Below, one piece after another: positions 37,373 through 46,515 of a stretch of DNA of 64,000 nucleotides. Each line of letters begins with the position of its first letter. Positions within the stretch are counted from its first letter, which is position 1. Position numbers and translations under genes: made by a program. The stretch comes from Plecoglossus altivelis (Eukaryota > Chordata > Actinopteri > Osmeriformes > Plecoglossidae): the NCBI GenBank assembly GCA_036571765.1, contig BROE01000015.1, positions 640,224 to 704,223 of the forward strand, read 5' to 3'. The notes below the pieces were generated by a model. That model searched no databases, had not been told where the DNA came from, and saw nothing but the letters and a program-made list of their open reading frames with translations.

Positions 37373-37525
37373 CCATCCATCCATCCATTATCTACTGCTA
37401 ATCCCTGGGAGGGATTGCAGTGCCGCTTCTTCCCATTGAGGGGTCACGGGTGACTGGAGCCTAACCCAGTAGCTTCGGGCCATAGGCAGGGTACACCCTG
37501 GACTGGGGCCAGCAAGTCGCAGGGC
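37373..37525 (-). mobile_element. SINE/LINE-tail fragment nested in the LINE B tail
   Basis: It begins (CCAT)n, then ATCTACTGCTAATCCCTGGG and GGGTCACGGGTGACTGGAGC, ending at CAAGTCGCAGGGC. On the minus strand this equals the 3' part of the repeat at 50630-51040 (AGGCTCCAGTCACCCATGAC, GATTAGCAGTAGACAATGGA). It splits the LINE B tail: TGAACTTGAACTT occurs at 37360-37372 and again at 37526-37538. Confidence 0.85.
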
Positions 37526-37584
37526 TGAACTTGAACTTGAACTCTGCTATTGCCCTCTTCAACAGGGCCAAGGACTCAGTATGA

Positions 37585-38080
37585 CATTGCCACAAACTAC
37601 CAACACCCCCTTAGTTAGCTTTGAGAATGTCACCCATAAAGAAAGCCCTTCTCCGCTCTCACTTGTGTATAATGTATCCTGTGATCTATCTCTGCTTGTA
37701 CCTTGACTCCTCTGGGATTAAACAACCCCTTTGCTCTTGGATCCCTCCTCAGAGTCTGTTCTCGTTCAAGCAGTGCAGTAAAATGTTCTTGTTTTTTATT
37801 ACATTGCATTAACATTGATATTATTCCTGTCGTATATCACCTACAGCACCATCCATCAGATCAATCTAGATACTTTAGATTTTTGAGATTAGTGGCTATA
37901 GGTGCAACTGGCTGAAGGAGCCAGTCACATATTTTGAGGGATCTTGAAGAGTTTATCCAAACATTGCAGAATGCTGCACATCCTTGCCTTCTGAAATACA
38001 TGCTGTACCTGAAATGTCTACTTTTCACATTGCCCGGTTCTTAAACTAGTCATAAATCAATCTTTGCAGTTTTCATCCCA
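37585..38080. other. No recognised gene
   Basis: After the LINE A stop codon the sequence may be its 3' UTR for an unknown length. I see no terminal tail or coding motif. Confidence 0.4.
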
Positions 38081-38139
38081 CTATAAAACTTGCAAAGGCA
38101 AACACACACACATATAGACAGATTTCTGATACTTTTGTG

Positions 38140-38616
38140 ACTGCAGCACAGCATTCGTGAGGATACGTCAAGTCTGGCATCCCTCATTAGTGGAGGCATA
38201 CGGCGCAGCAACCGATCCAGTGCACGCTCTATGGAGGTGCTGGCCACACATGGGTCCCCTTCCTCCGCCTCAACCTGGTTCTCCCTTGTTCCAGACTTTT
38301 GTTTGTGTAACTGGTCTTTAAACATGTCTGAGTCGTTTATTTAATACTTAACAGGATGAATGTTTGAGTCCCCCTCATTCTGGCAGAACTCTAGCTATAG
38401 ATGCCTTGCCAATAATTGCAGCCACCCTTTCTTCCTGTGGTGTGAGCACAGGTGCTACCGATCCCCCACCTGTAGCTGCCATGCTGTTTTGTTGCGCCAC
38501 CACTTCTTTCTCAATTTTTACTTTTACATCATACTATTTCTTTAAAATTTCTGCCACGGTCCGCACAGCATTTACGGCCTTAGTCACAGTTTTCCACTCA
38601 GTTGCTGAAACCCGAT
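38140..38616 (-). pseudogene. Harbinger-type Myb/SANT-like DNA-binding protein remnant
   Basis: On the minus strand, from about 38616 downward, the frame reads VSATEWKTVTKAVNAVRTVA, then a TAG where the family has a conserved Trp, then YDVKVKIEKEVVAQQNSMAA, TGGGS, LTPQEERVAAIIG and a TGA. A further part lies at about 38325-38140 (MFKDQLHKQK to RRMPPLMRDARLDVSSRM). The order Myb helix, KxxVK, ATGGG, LTPxExRVAxIIG is that of the Myb-like partner of PIF/Harbinger transposases and of its domesticated relative NAIF1. The protein helps transposase reach DNA in the nucleus. Two stops make this copy dead. No Harbinger transposase was found nearby. Confidence 0.72.
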
Positions 38617-39339
38617 GATAGGCACATCTGATATTAGATCTCCAATCTTACAGTATGTGAAATGTTTCTTTTGGCATGTTTATCCATTATTTATAGGCCA
38701 TCTGCATTTTTATTTATGGGAGGAGGCATGGTGGGGTTAGTGGCTTGGCCACGAGCGGTTAATATAACGTTGAATGTGATATACAAAGGACAGTTTGGGC
38801 TAAGTTTTGGCCATATGCCATCTTCTGGTATGTAAGTAGTGTAATATTTCATATGAGGCCCCATGTCATCGCTGATGTCCATCGGGCCGACCGAGACTTG
38901 CATATGATGACAGCCCAAATCCCCACACCAAAGGGAAGGTGTGGAGTATTACAGCAGCATCTTTATCAAAGTAATTTCTTATTCTAGCTATGTTGCATTG
39001 GTAATGTGCTTAATATGGCATAACAAATAATTTACAGATTTTAATAAAATGACGTGAATGTTTCGTAAATTTCTTCTGGCTCAAAAGTTAGTTCACCAAT
39101 ATCTTTCCGTATCCATGTAATCTGTTGAGACACAGAGCAGCAATTAAGTTGTGTGCTAACAGCCATCCATGTGCTGCCATGTTCATAGGCATCTCCCCCT
39201 TGATTTCAATAGGAGATGTTCTGTCTTTCAGTTAGATGAAAAATCGTATTGTTTTTGGAGGTTCAGCTTTTTAACATAATTCAAGGGAGGCAGAGGTGGA
39301 GTAGGGGAGGACAGGGTAAATTGCGCTAGTGGGTCAGTT

Positions 39340-39800
39340 GAGCCACCTTTTGTTTTTTGACAATGGGTCATGATCTGATTCACCTATAGTTGAGTGTTCA
39401 GCGTTTGGAGAAGAAAAGAGAAGTGAAGGGGAGAAGAGTCTGGTCAATAAAAAATAATCTGTTCTAAAAGGGATGTACAGAGGAAACATTTGAAAATGAC
39501 TTGCTTTGTGGAAATAAAGAATGCCAGGGGTCAACACTTCCTATCTGGTCCATAAAGGCTGATAATAGTTTGTCCTTTTTAGATAGGTTTGTAGATTTAG
39601 AATTGTAATGGTCTAATACTGGATTTATTAAATGGTTCAACATAGTTTGCCAAACATCAATTGTTGTCAGTTCAAATGAGGAATTGATGAAATTATCCCC
39701 CCATAAATATATCATCATCCTAACTTGGGACATACCTCGATATTGACCAAAACCATAGGAGAGTGGTAGAAAAGCCCTGAAATCATTAGAAATAGTCATT
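39340..39800 (-). mobile_element. LINE-1-like endonuclease fragment
   Basis: The minus strand encodes LPLSYGFGQYRGMSQVRMM, then GGDNFINS (compare GGDFN of APE endonucleases), LNHLINPVLDHYN, FMDQIGSVDPWHSLFPQSK and, in another frame, RTDYFLLTRLFSPSLLF and ESDHDPL. VDPWR..HP and (R)IDYFF....SDHAP are hallmarks of L1 endonuclease C-terminal halves. The copy is frame-shifted and lacks reverse transcriptase. It is a different LINE clade from LINE A, B and C. Confidence 0.7.
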
Positions 39801-40510
39801 GTGGGTCTGAGGTGACAGTGGCTGCACTGAGATGGATTATTTTATGAAACAATATTTTAAATTAACAGTGGAATGAAATACCTTCCCCATCTTTTGTAGG
39901 CTGACTTGATCATTAACCAGTTGATAGGTTTCCTGTAGAAATTGAATATCATATTTCAAGTATTTTGGATAGTGGATAATATTCTGGCTATTTTAACAGG
40001 CCAATCTTTAACAAGCTTTTACATTTCAGCTAATTAATTGTTTAGCAGTCCTTTTTGCATCAATAACACCTCTCATGTTCAACTAAAAATAATAAAAATC
40101 AAAAGTAGTAAGTAGAGATAAGTTAGAGTAATGACTGTGATTGTGAGAAATATAGTGGTGTCCTTTTCGCTAACCCTGTCCCATGTCCAGAACAAAAAAA
40201 GAACTAGAACCAAGCCTATTTTTGTCCGTATCCCTGAGGGAAGCTGGAGGCTTTACACAAGTTCCAAAAACTACACACATTCTCTTGACATTTCAGCCTA
40301 GGAAGGCTGTCAGTTTTTATGATATGTTAAAATATAAAATGAAAAACAAGATGGTATAAAAAATGCAAGAAATGTAAAACCAATGAGCATGTATGAAAAC
40401 ATGTAAAATTATTAATATTGAAAGCACAGACAGATAAAATACAATCAGGCACATTATCAGTTTGCCACTCAATCCAAGACTTTTAACAGTAAACCAAAGA
40501 TTTTAAAAAA
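39801..40510. other. Nothing recognised
   Basis: AT-rich sequence with no clear exon between the L1 fragment and the decayed gene that follows on the minus strand. Confidence 0.4.
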
Positions 40511-40519
40511 CAGCATTAC

Positions 40520-41578
40520 CTCACTGATGTCCAACAGAGCAGGCCACGTTTCCATGAAATCCTCCACCATCACGAACGACTTCATGTCTTCGGTGTGCTA
40601 AAGCCTTTTCCATCTTGAGTTTCTCATACAAGAGTAGAGCTCTCTGCATGGCCTTCAGATTTTCCTCAGTTTCCGTTGATGGATAGGTTGGGCAAAAATT
40701 CACATCTGCTCTCTTTTGCCTTTTTGATAACAAAGGCTGCGCTACTTCTCTGCAGGCTTGTTTTTTAAAAGGTTCACTTGTCATTTCTGGGCAGCTTAGT
40801 TGTGTGAGGTTGTTGGATAGATATTTTGAGCTGATCCTCCATCCACCACATCCAGAAGAGGACCCCTTCTCAGTTCAACATGAATGTGTCTTGAAGAGAC
40901 TGTTCCATCTCCTCAAAGATATAGACTTCATACTGCCAATTTCCTGCACATCCATACTGTCCATAATGGTCGACTTAAATTTATGATCTGGAAAAAGTGC
41001 AGTATCATTTTTAAAATAAGATAAACTTCTCTGCTTTATTTATTTATTTATTTTTATTCTAGAAGAACTTAGGCACTTAAAAGACTCTAGGCCAAGTTGA
41101 CAAGCTTGTATACTCATTCGATGATAGTATTTGTATCTACAAATCCACCTGAAATGGACAAAGAGTCACAGGAAGGACTGAATTCTTGGGGATTTAGGGC
41201 TGGATGAGTACAATATACCTCTCATCATCATACTTTATAGTGGTGGGCCTTGACATATCAATTACTTAAAGAGTACCTCTATCTTGTACTTCTGACATTG
41301 AGGTTAGGTTAAGGAACTCAATTCCGAACAAGGAATCCATAAACTGCAGTCTAAAATTGCTCTGAACGCCAAACTGTTTCTTCACATTCTCCATATAATT
41401 CTAATACAGATGCAGGGATTCCATTGGGAGAGTCAACCTCTGAGAGCAGCCTTCAGTCAAGTGGATCTTAAGGATCACAGGAGTCCCCATCCTCACAGCC
41501 ATTTCCACAAGTAAATAAATAAATGACTACAGGCTACAAAATTTGAGGTTTCAAATTCAATGGTAAAAGACAACTTTT
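40520..41578 (-). pseudogene. Decayed copy of a fish multicopy gene (SAMD3-like family)
   Basis: Two exons are inferred on the minus strand. The first (41578 to about 41240) reads MGTPVILKIHLTEGCSQRLT, then NGIPASVLELY after a shift, then VKKQFGVQSNFRLQFMD and LTSMSEVQDRGTL followed by TAA. This resembles the PB1-like N-terminus of a protein family abundant in teleosts and often labelled sterile-alpha-motif-containing 3-like. The second (40987-40520, between CCAG and a GTAATG donor) has SSSGCGGWRISSKYLSNN, KRADVNFCPTYPSTETEENL and KMEKALAHRRHEVV. Near 40575 two bases are missing before the expected VEDFMETWPALLDISE. Several stops mark it as dead. The biochemical role of the family is unknown to me. 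Confidence 0.6.
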
Positions 41579-41829
41579 CTGCAATTTAATTAAACATGTA
41601 TGTATATTAGATTTTTATTGTGTAAGTTTTATATAGTGTGGGAGATTTTTAACAAGTTTCTGACATCTATAGGATCTGGAGACACACTGTGATATAATTA
41701 GGAAATATAGTAAGTTAGATCAAATATTGCATTAGATAGATATGCAGGAAGAATATAAGAATCTGCACAATCCCAAAACATATTTGCTAATGTAGACAAA
41801 AGACCCCTCCAACTCTGTTGTTAGCTCAC

Positions 41830-42175
41830 CTTGTATTTCAATATGCCTTTTTAAAGTCACCATACAAGCTGCTCCAATCTGGTTGTCAACAAGTGGATAG
41901 AGTTCACTGGGTGCCTTGAAAGTTAAAGCACTGGTGTGTGATTGAATGAGTTCAATGGCTCTATTATGCTCTATGTATCAACCACTGTGCTTTCACAATG
42001 TATAGTACACTCTCATGTAAAATACTGATTTGGTCAATTTTACTAAATTCAGGCAATCCACAGGCTGCTCTGTGTACCAGTATTATACCCTTCCCATAGA
42101 TTATGCCCTTAGATCTCGCACACAGTGCAAAGTAACACTCGGATGTGTCAGGGAAATTTTCCCTAATGGCTAACG
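41830..42175 (-). pseudogene. Decayed 3' exon of a second fish multicopy gene family
   Basis: The minus strand reads YFALCARSKGIIYGKGIILV, RAACGLPEFSKIDQISIL and VLYIVKAQWLIHRA, then a stop; the next frame gives ELYPLVDNQIGAACMVTLKR and HIEIQ, before GTGAGC at 41829. The ending with YPLVDYNIGG..MVTLKR is one I recall from repeated uncharacterised teleost proteins, some annotated as C2H2-type zinc-finger proteins. It lies just upstream of, and on the same strand as, the SAMD3-like remnant. One spliced locus or one mobile element containing both is possible. The assignment is from memory and uncertain. Confidence 0.42.
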
Positions 42176-42339
42176 CTATCTCCTCTTTGAGTAAGTCTAC
42201 TAGTACAGTGGATACAGCTGAGACCTCTAAGTCAGGAGCATTGAGTTAGCTTGACTGAGATCATTCCCTCAAAAAAGTGTGTGCAAGATCAGGTGGATAA
42301 CCAAAGCTGACATGAAAATGAAACAGGTGTTTCGTGAAG

Positions 42340-42632
42340 TATTCTTTTTTCACCCCACAAGGTGTGGGGTACCTCACACTGGACTGGACTTTTAAAATTG
42401 TATACTGTGTATTCTATATTGTGTGTATTGTTTAATGTACATTGTATGTTATTATTTGTACATTGTGCTGTTTGTAAGTACGTGTATATTAGATATGTAA
42501 ATTGTGTTGTGTAAATGTGATGTTTATTTTTATCACTGTCATGACTGCTATGTTGTTGGACTGCACTCAAGACTTTCACTCATCATTGCACTTGTTTATA
42601 TAGTTGTATGACAATAAAAGTTATTTGATTTT
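42340..42632 (+). mobile_element. 3' UTR tail of a non-LTR retrotransposon
   Basis: A T/G-rich UTR-like stretch ends with ATTGCACTTGTTTATATAGT, then TGACAATAAAAGTTATTTGA, the typical end of fish LINE 3' tails. No coding part remains. It directly precedes the Tc1 remnant. Confidence 0.6.
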
Positions 42633-42639
42633 AATTGGT

Positions 42640-43574
42640 TTAATTAGAGGTGAAAAAGACGCCGACTCTGTCTGCAAGTTTGCGTCATTTGGCACACTCA
42701 TCAGGAAAATACCCCTTATCCTTTTCCTCCAGAGATATTCAATCGGGTTCAAGTCTGGGCTCGGGCTGGCCTGTTTTCCCTTCAGACATGACACTTGGCA
42801 GTCATGTCAAAGAGTTACACCCTTGTTTAATTTCAGCTGAGAATTGTCATGTTTCTCATGGTGCTCGAGTCTTTCGAGCACCTTTTGTCAAACTCCAGGT
42901 GAGCTTTCATGTGCGTTTTATTGGGGAGTGGCTTCTGTCTGGCCACTTTTTTAAGTCCTGGTGGTTCTGGTCCTGGTTGTTACTTCAAATAAACACAACA
43001 TAATAGCAACACCTTATGCCGTAATGAACAGAGTAGGGGAAATAACATGTTAACACTGGTGGTTCTAATGACTTACATTTACATGACTTCCGTTTACCGA
43101 TAATGGAGGCTACTGTGCTCATTTGGACCTTCAATGCTGAAGACATTTTAATGTACCCTTTCCCACATCAATACCTCGATACAACGCTGTCTCGGAGGTC
43201 TACAAACATTTCCTCAGAGATTATGTCTTTATTTGTGCAATGCAATACCAACTGCGGGCCCTGATATAGGCAGGTGTGATGATTTCCAAATCATGTTCAC
43301 CTGAATAAATCAATTGAACTTACCGAAGGTGGACTCAAAGTTATAGAAACATCTCAAGGAAGATCAGTGAAAACAGGATGCACCTGAGATAAATTGTCAT
43401 GCTGTGAATACCTCTGTATATGTGATTTTTTGTTTTTAATAGATTAGCAAAGAATTCAAAAAAACATTTATACATTATCATAGAGTATTGTGTGTAGAAT
43501 GTTGAGGGAAAAAATGCATCAATCAGTTTTGGAATCCAACTAACATAACAACAAGGTCTGTTTTGGATACACTG
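42640..43574 (-). mobile_element. Deleted Tc1-like transposon (third family)
   Basis: Read on the plus strand this is the reverse complement of a Tc1 transposase and its 5' end. Landmarks are AATCGGGTTCAAGTCTGGGC, GTTTCTCATGG, CACCTTTTGTCAAACTCCAG, GGAGTGGCTTCTGTCTGGCC, then AATGGAGGCTACTGTGCTCA, CTCGATACAACGCTGTCTCG and CATCTCAAGGAAGATCAGTG. It ends GGATACACTG before TA (43575-43576). Several hundred bases of transposase are missing around 42780-43060, so no active protein is possible. The other terminus is lost. Family and orientation differ from the 1.1 and 24 kb copies. Confidence 0.82.
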
Positions 43575-44275
43575 TACCTCCGCAAATATCTAAATGTGTA
43601 CAATTTGCCCATAAGTTTCACTTTCCGGTGCCCCATTTTTGTTGTTGTTGTTGTTGCTTGAGCATGCATCAAATAAGGGTCACACCTAGTCCTTGATTGA
43701 CTACAATTGCTTCTCAATCAAATGACCAGGAAGCCATGGTGGACTGAAGACAGATCTGAACAGTCCTCCTAGTTTGTGATGCAATGTGGTTGCATAATGC
43801 TTTGTGACATTTATAGACTATTGCTAAAATATTTATAAAAATAAAATGTTAATGTTTTCATATATAGCCGTGGCTACAATCATCTTTACTCTGTTATGCA
43901 TAGAACGTTATTAACCGGTATTTCTAACTTGTTGGAAAAATCATTTTAAGGTGTAATTTTACACTGTAAACATTAAAATGATGCAAACAGCATGTCCCAA
44001 ACATGAGACAATGTAGCTGACCAAATACATCTGCTGTTAGACACCACAACTGAAGTCACCAATTTGAAGTGCAACAACATGGGCTGGATAATTAATCACA
44101 CTGCAGGGGTCTTTGTGCATTAGTGGCATGCTGTTGAATGAGTTACATTAATTGAATGAGTTAGATTCATTGTTTGCCCTTTGAGGGCAAACAACTGCAT
44201 GCTTATGGTGTACTCTGTATTGACATTTTAATCAACAACAGTGATACTAACCCAACATTGCCTTATTCCTTCTAG

Positions 44276-44445
44276 GGGAGGAGGCACTGACCATGTACAT
44301 GGCTAAGAACAAACTGGACAGGAAGTTGGTCAACTCAACCCAAAATGTGGAAGCCCTGCACCAACTGGCCTCCTCCTACTTCATAGACCGAGATGGCACT
44401 ATGAGGAAGCTCCATGAGATCCAGATATCCACCAATGCCATTAAG
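44276..44445 (+). CDS. brinp1: brinp1 coding exon 3: MACPF continuation
   Basis: The acceptor CCTTCTAG precedes 44276 and the donor GTACAT follows 44445. The exon completes Gly137 and encodes residues 138-193 (phase 0 end). Conserved blocks are EEALTMYM, NVEALHQLASSYFIDRDGTM and KLHEIQISTNAIK. An Asn-Ser-Thr glycosylation sequon at residue 156 lies where mammalian BRINP1 has Asn-Ala-Thr. The reading frame is intact and conserved, in contrast to the decayed transposon genes in the flanking introns. Confidence 0.96.
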
Positions 44446-45750
44446 GTACATAACTGTATTTACCCCTGAAATACATAAAAGCACACACAGTCACACACCG
44501 GCACACACATAAGCGTGCACACACACATATATACACACAGATATCACTCCTGAGCAGCCCCTATTTCTAGCAGAAATCTGTCTGGCTGTTTCTAGGCTTA
44601 AGTGATTGTTGGATGAAGAGGTTTTGTCAGACAGTGCTTGCAGTTGCAGGAAGTCAAGCATGACCAAATTAAACAGAATTGACAATGGATGCTGAGTCAG
44701 GCCTTCAGAAAGAAGCATACGCTTCACATTCTAGTCTGGACAAGTATTGCCCTTCTTGTACCTCAAAGTGTGATAAGGCCTAGGTGTGCCATTTGGGGAT
44801 GGCGTCCTACAACCTTTTGTTCTGGGTTAGGGGTGCATTGGCTGGAAGGTGTGACTTTGAAAATGGAGTAATTGTGCGTATGTGTAAGTGTGTGTCCCTG
44901 CTTACCATTTTACGTTGACCTTTGCATTAAATAGGGATATTGAAATTCACTCTTTAGTACCGGTAAAAGCTATATTTCTATTATCCATGAAAATAATATG
45001 AACAATCAACACTCCTGTTTATTGGTATAAGGTAAGCAGACACTCCATAATTTTGAACGTAAACCACATAATAACACTTCAAATGCTTGTCACAAAGATT
45101 ATTTTAAAAAAGCTTACTGAATACATGTTTTACTTTGTAATAAAATAAGCAGATCCAATTGAACAAAAATTAGTAAGATCAACAGTAACTGTCACTGATT
45201 CCCATCTCCTGCGTTCATATACAGTATATTGACATTGTCAGGAATACTGTGTTCCAAAATCATCTTGCCTTTTCTAAAAATAGAAGGTGAGCACACAGTG
45301 CTTGGTCTGCAGTCTTCTAAGGCAGCAGTCGTCCAGAGCAGCAAACTAAGGGAAGCTTTACTAAGGTTTTGGTTTTGCTTTATTCAAATGTACGTACATA
45401 CTCCACTATGTAATTATTTGAAGTTGAAGAATTTATTAAAAGCTAACTATAATTTTACGAGGGTACCAGATCTAAAGTAAGAACAAAGCTATTTAAAATT
45501 AATAAATCCTTTTTTGTACACGTATTGACAGTCAACTAAACTTTTTGGGAAAATCTGATATAAAGGGAAAACAATGCTTCTCACTGGGCTCACCAGGTCT
45601 AGCACAGCCTGGGTTCAAAGCTGGTGTGGATTATTTGCTGCCTGGCCCCTCCCTCTCTCCCTCTCTCCCTCTCCCTCTTTTTCAGAGTTGGGGATCTCTT
45701 GAGACAATCTTAGATCTTGGAGAGGGCTCTGGATCAGTGAAGAACTCCTT
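44446..45750. other. Intron 3, first part: nothing recognised
   Basis: A short (CA)n-like tract occurs near 44505-44540 and a (CTCCCT)n-like pyrimidine run near 45650-45685. No exon or transposon end is seen. Confidence 0.5.
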
Positions 45751-45754
45751 TTTC

Positions 45755-46515
45755 TAAGGTTCTTTCGGTTTAACCACCAATTCCCTATGTTAGGATAGTG
45801 GGTACATTTCTATTTCTTATACAGCAAAGATTACATAAATCAATATCCTATTACCTCAAAGAAGACTAATCTAAAGGCTACTACAAAAAAAAATAAGAAA
45901 AAAGTATAAAAGAAATGAGTTGGTTCACTTGTGTATTTCTAATAGACTGTGGTTAAAGTGTTTTTAGAGCTAAAGCAGGCCAGAGAAGATTATGTTCTCT
46001 TCAACTATTGAGGTTTCCCTTACATACCTTTCTACCGGCTTCTGACCACATACTTTTTTAGTAGTTAGCAGCATTGCTTGGTTGTCCAGACTGTTAGAAA
46101 AAACATGCAATCCTCAGTATCCAGTTTTTTTCCTGATAGCATGTCTTATTGCCTGAATATTCTGCACATACGACAAAACCACATACATAGGTAGTAATGG
46201 TGATCTTTTAGTGAGTGTCCTGTCTTTCTGCGACCTTTTTTATCACATGGAGCATCCTTGCATTTAAGACAAAGCCACATACCTAGGTATGCATGGTGAC
46301 TTTTTAGTGAGCATCATGTCTTGCTTGAAAGTTTTTTTATCACGTTGAAGATTCTTGCATTTGATACAAACCACACACAGAGGTAGTTCTGGTGGCCTCT
46401 CTGTGAACAGCTTGGCCCTCCAAGAACATAGGCCATTCTGTGTTTCTAAGGACATCCTGGATGATCTTTGATTGTTCAACAAATGTTTATTGAACTACAT
46501 ATTTGTGTGGGGCAA
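45755..46515. repeat. Modular dispersed repeat with ~96-bp tandem units (copy 1, 3 units)
   Basis: The copy starts TCTAAGGTTCTTTCGGTTTA, passes GTGGGTACATTT and TTAGCAGCATTGCTTGGTTG, then has tandem units anchored at CTGCACATACGACAAAACCA (46162), TTGCATTTAAGACAAAGCCA (46258) and TTGCATTTGATACAAACCAC (46355), spaced 96 and 97 bp. It ends at CATCCTGGATGATCTTTGAT. The same order occurs at 62443-63715 with five units. The minus strand holds a 72-codon frame across the units, but no known domain. Confidence 0.75.

Larger units (their letters stand above)
35063..37541 (+). mobile_element. LINE B: internally deleted non-LTR retrotransposon inserted in LINE A
   Basis: It is flanked by CTCTG at 35058-35062 and 37542-37546. 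It starts with CACACGTCAAGATGGCGGCG and an ATG at 35078 opening MAARSDAVDTPEPEDG; a basic stretch and an APE endonuclease half follow (SNVRSLENKL, then FTETWLNDNIPDSAIQLHG, GGGLCVYVNEKWC and FYLPREF). At about 35855 the endonuclease breaks off and joins linker text (ITDYKPLPQACDDD) in another frame. The reverse transcriptase (35900-36960) is open, with FIDFSSAFNTIIPQ, GAPQGCVLSPLLF and IIKFADDTTVVGL. A second deletion at about 36965 removes the C-terminus and enters the 3' UTR. The end is AATGACAATAAAGCACAACT plus a (TGAACT)n tail. Confidence 0.9.
32966..37584 (+). mobile_element. LINE A: 5'-truncated, deleted ORF2 split by later insertions
   Basis: The pieces, in order, are 32966-34772, 34935-35062 and 37547-37584. 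They encode the end of an APE endonuclease (IVLGDFIKGNLSQELPKY, then LDHCYTTASKAYHA and ALGHSGHAMIHLIPAYRQ), a deletion and stop at about 33200, the linker (QFSANDSTSVWRGLRQITNY), and a reverse transcriptase with NPRKAAGPDTV, FVDFSSAFNTIIPALL, APQGCVLSPLLFSLYT and KFADDTTLIG. The C-terminus ends SAIALFNRAKDSV with TGA at 37582-37584. Frames break near 33590 and 34450. Removing the insertions restores a contiguous C-terminal frame. CR1/L2/Rex-like group. Confidence 0.9.
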
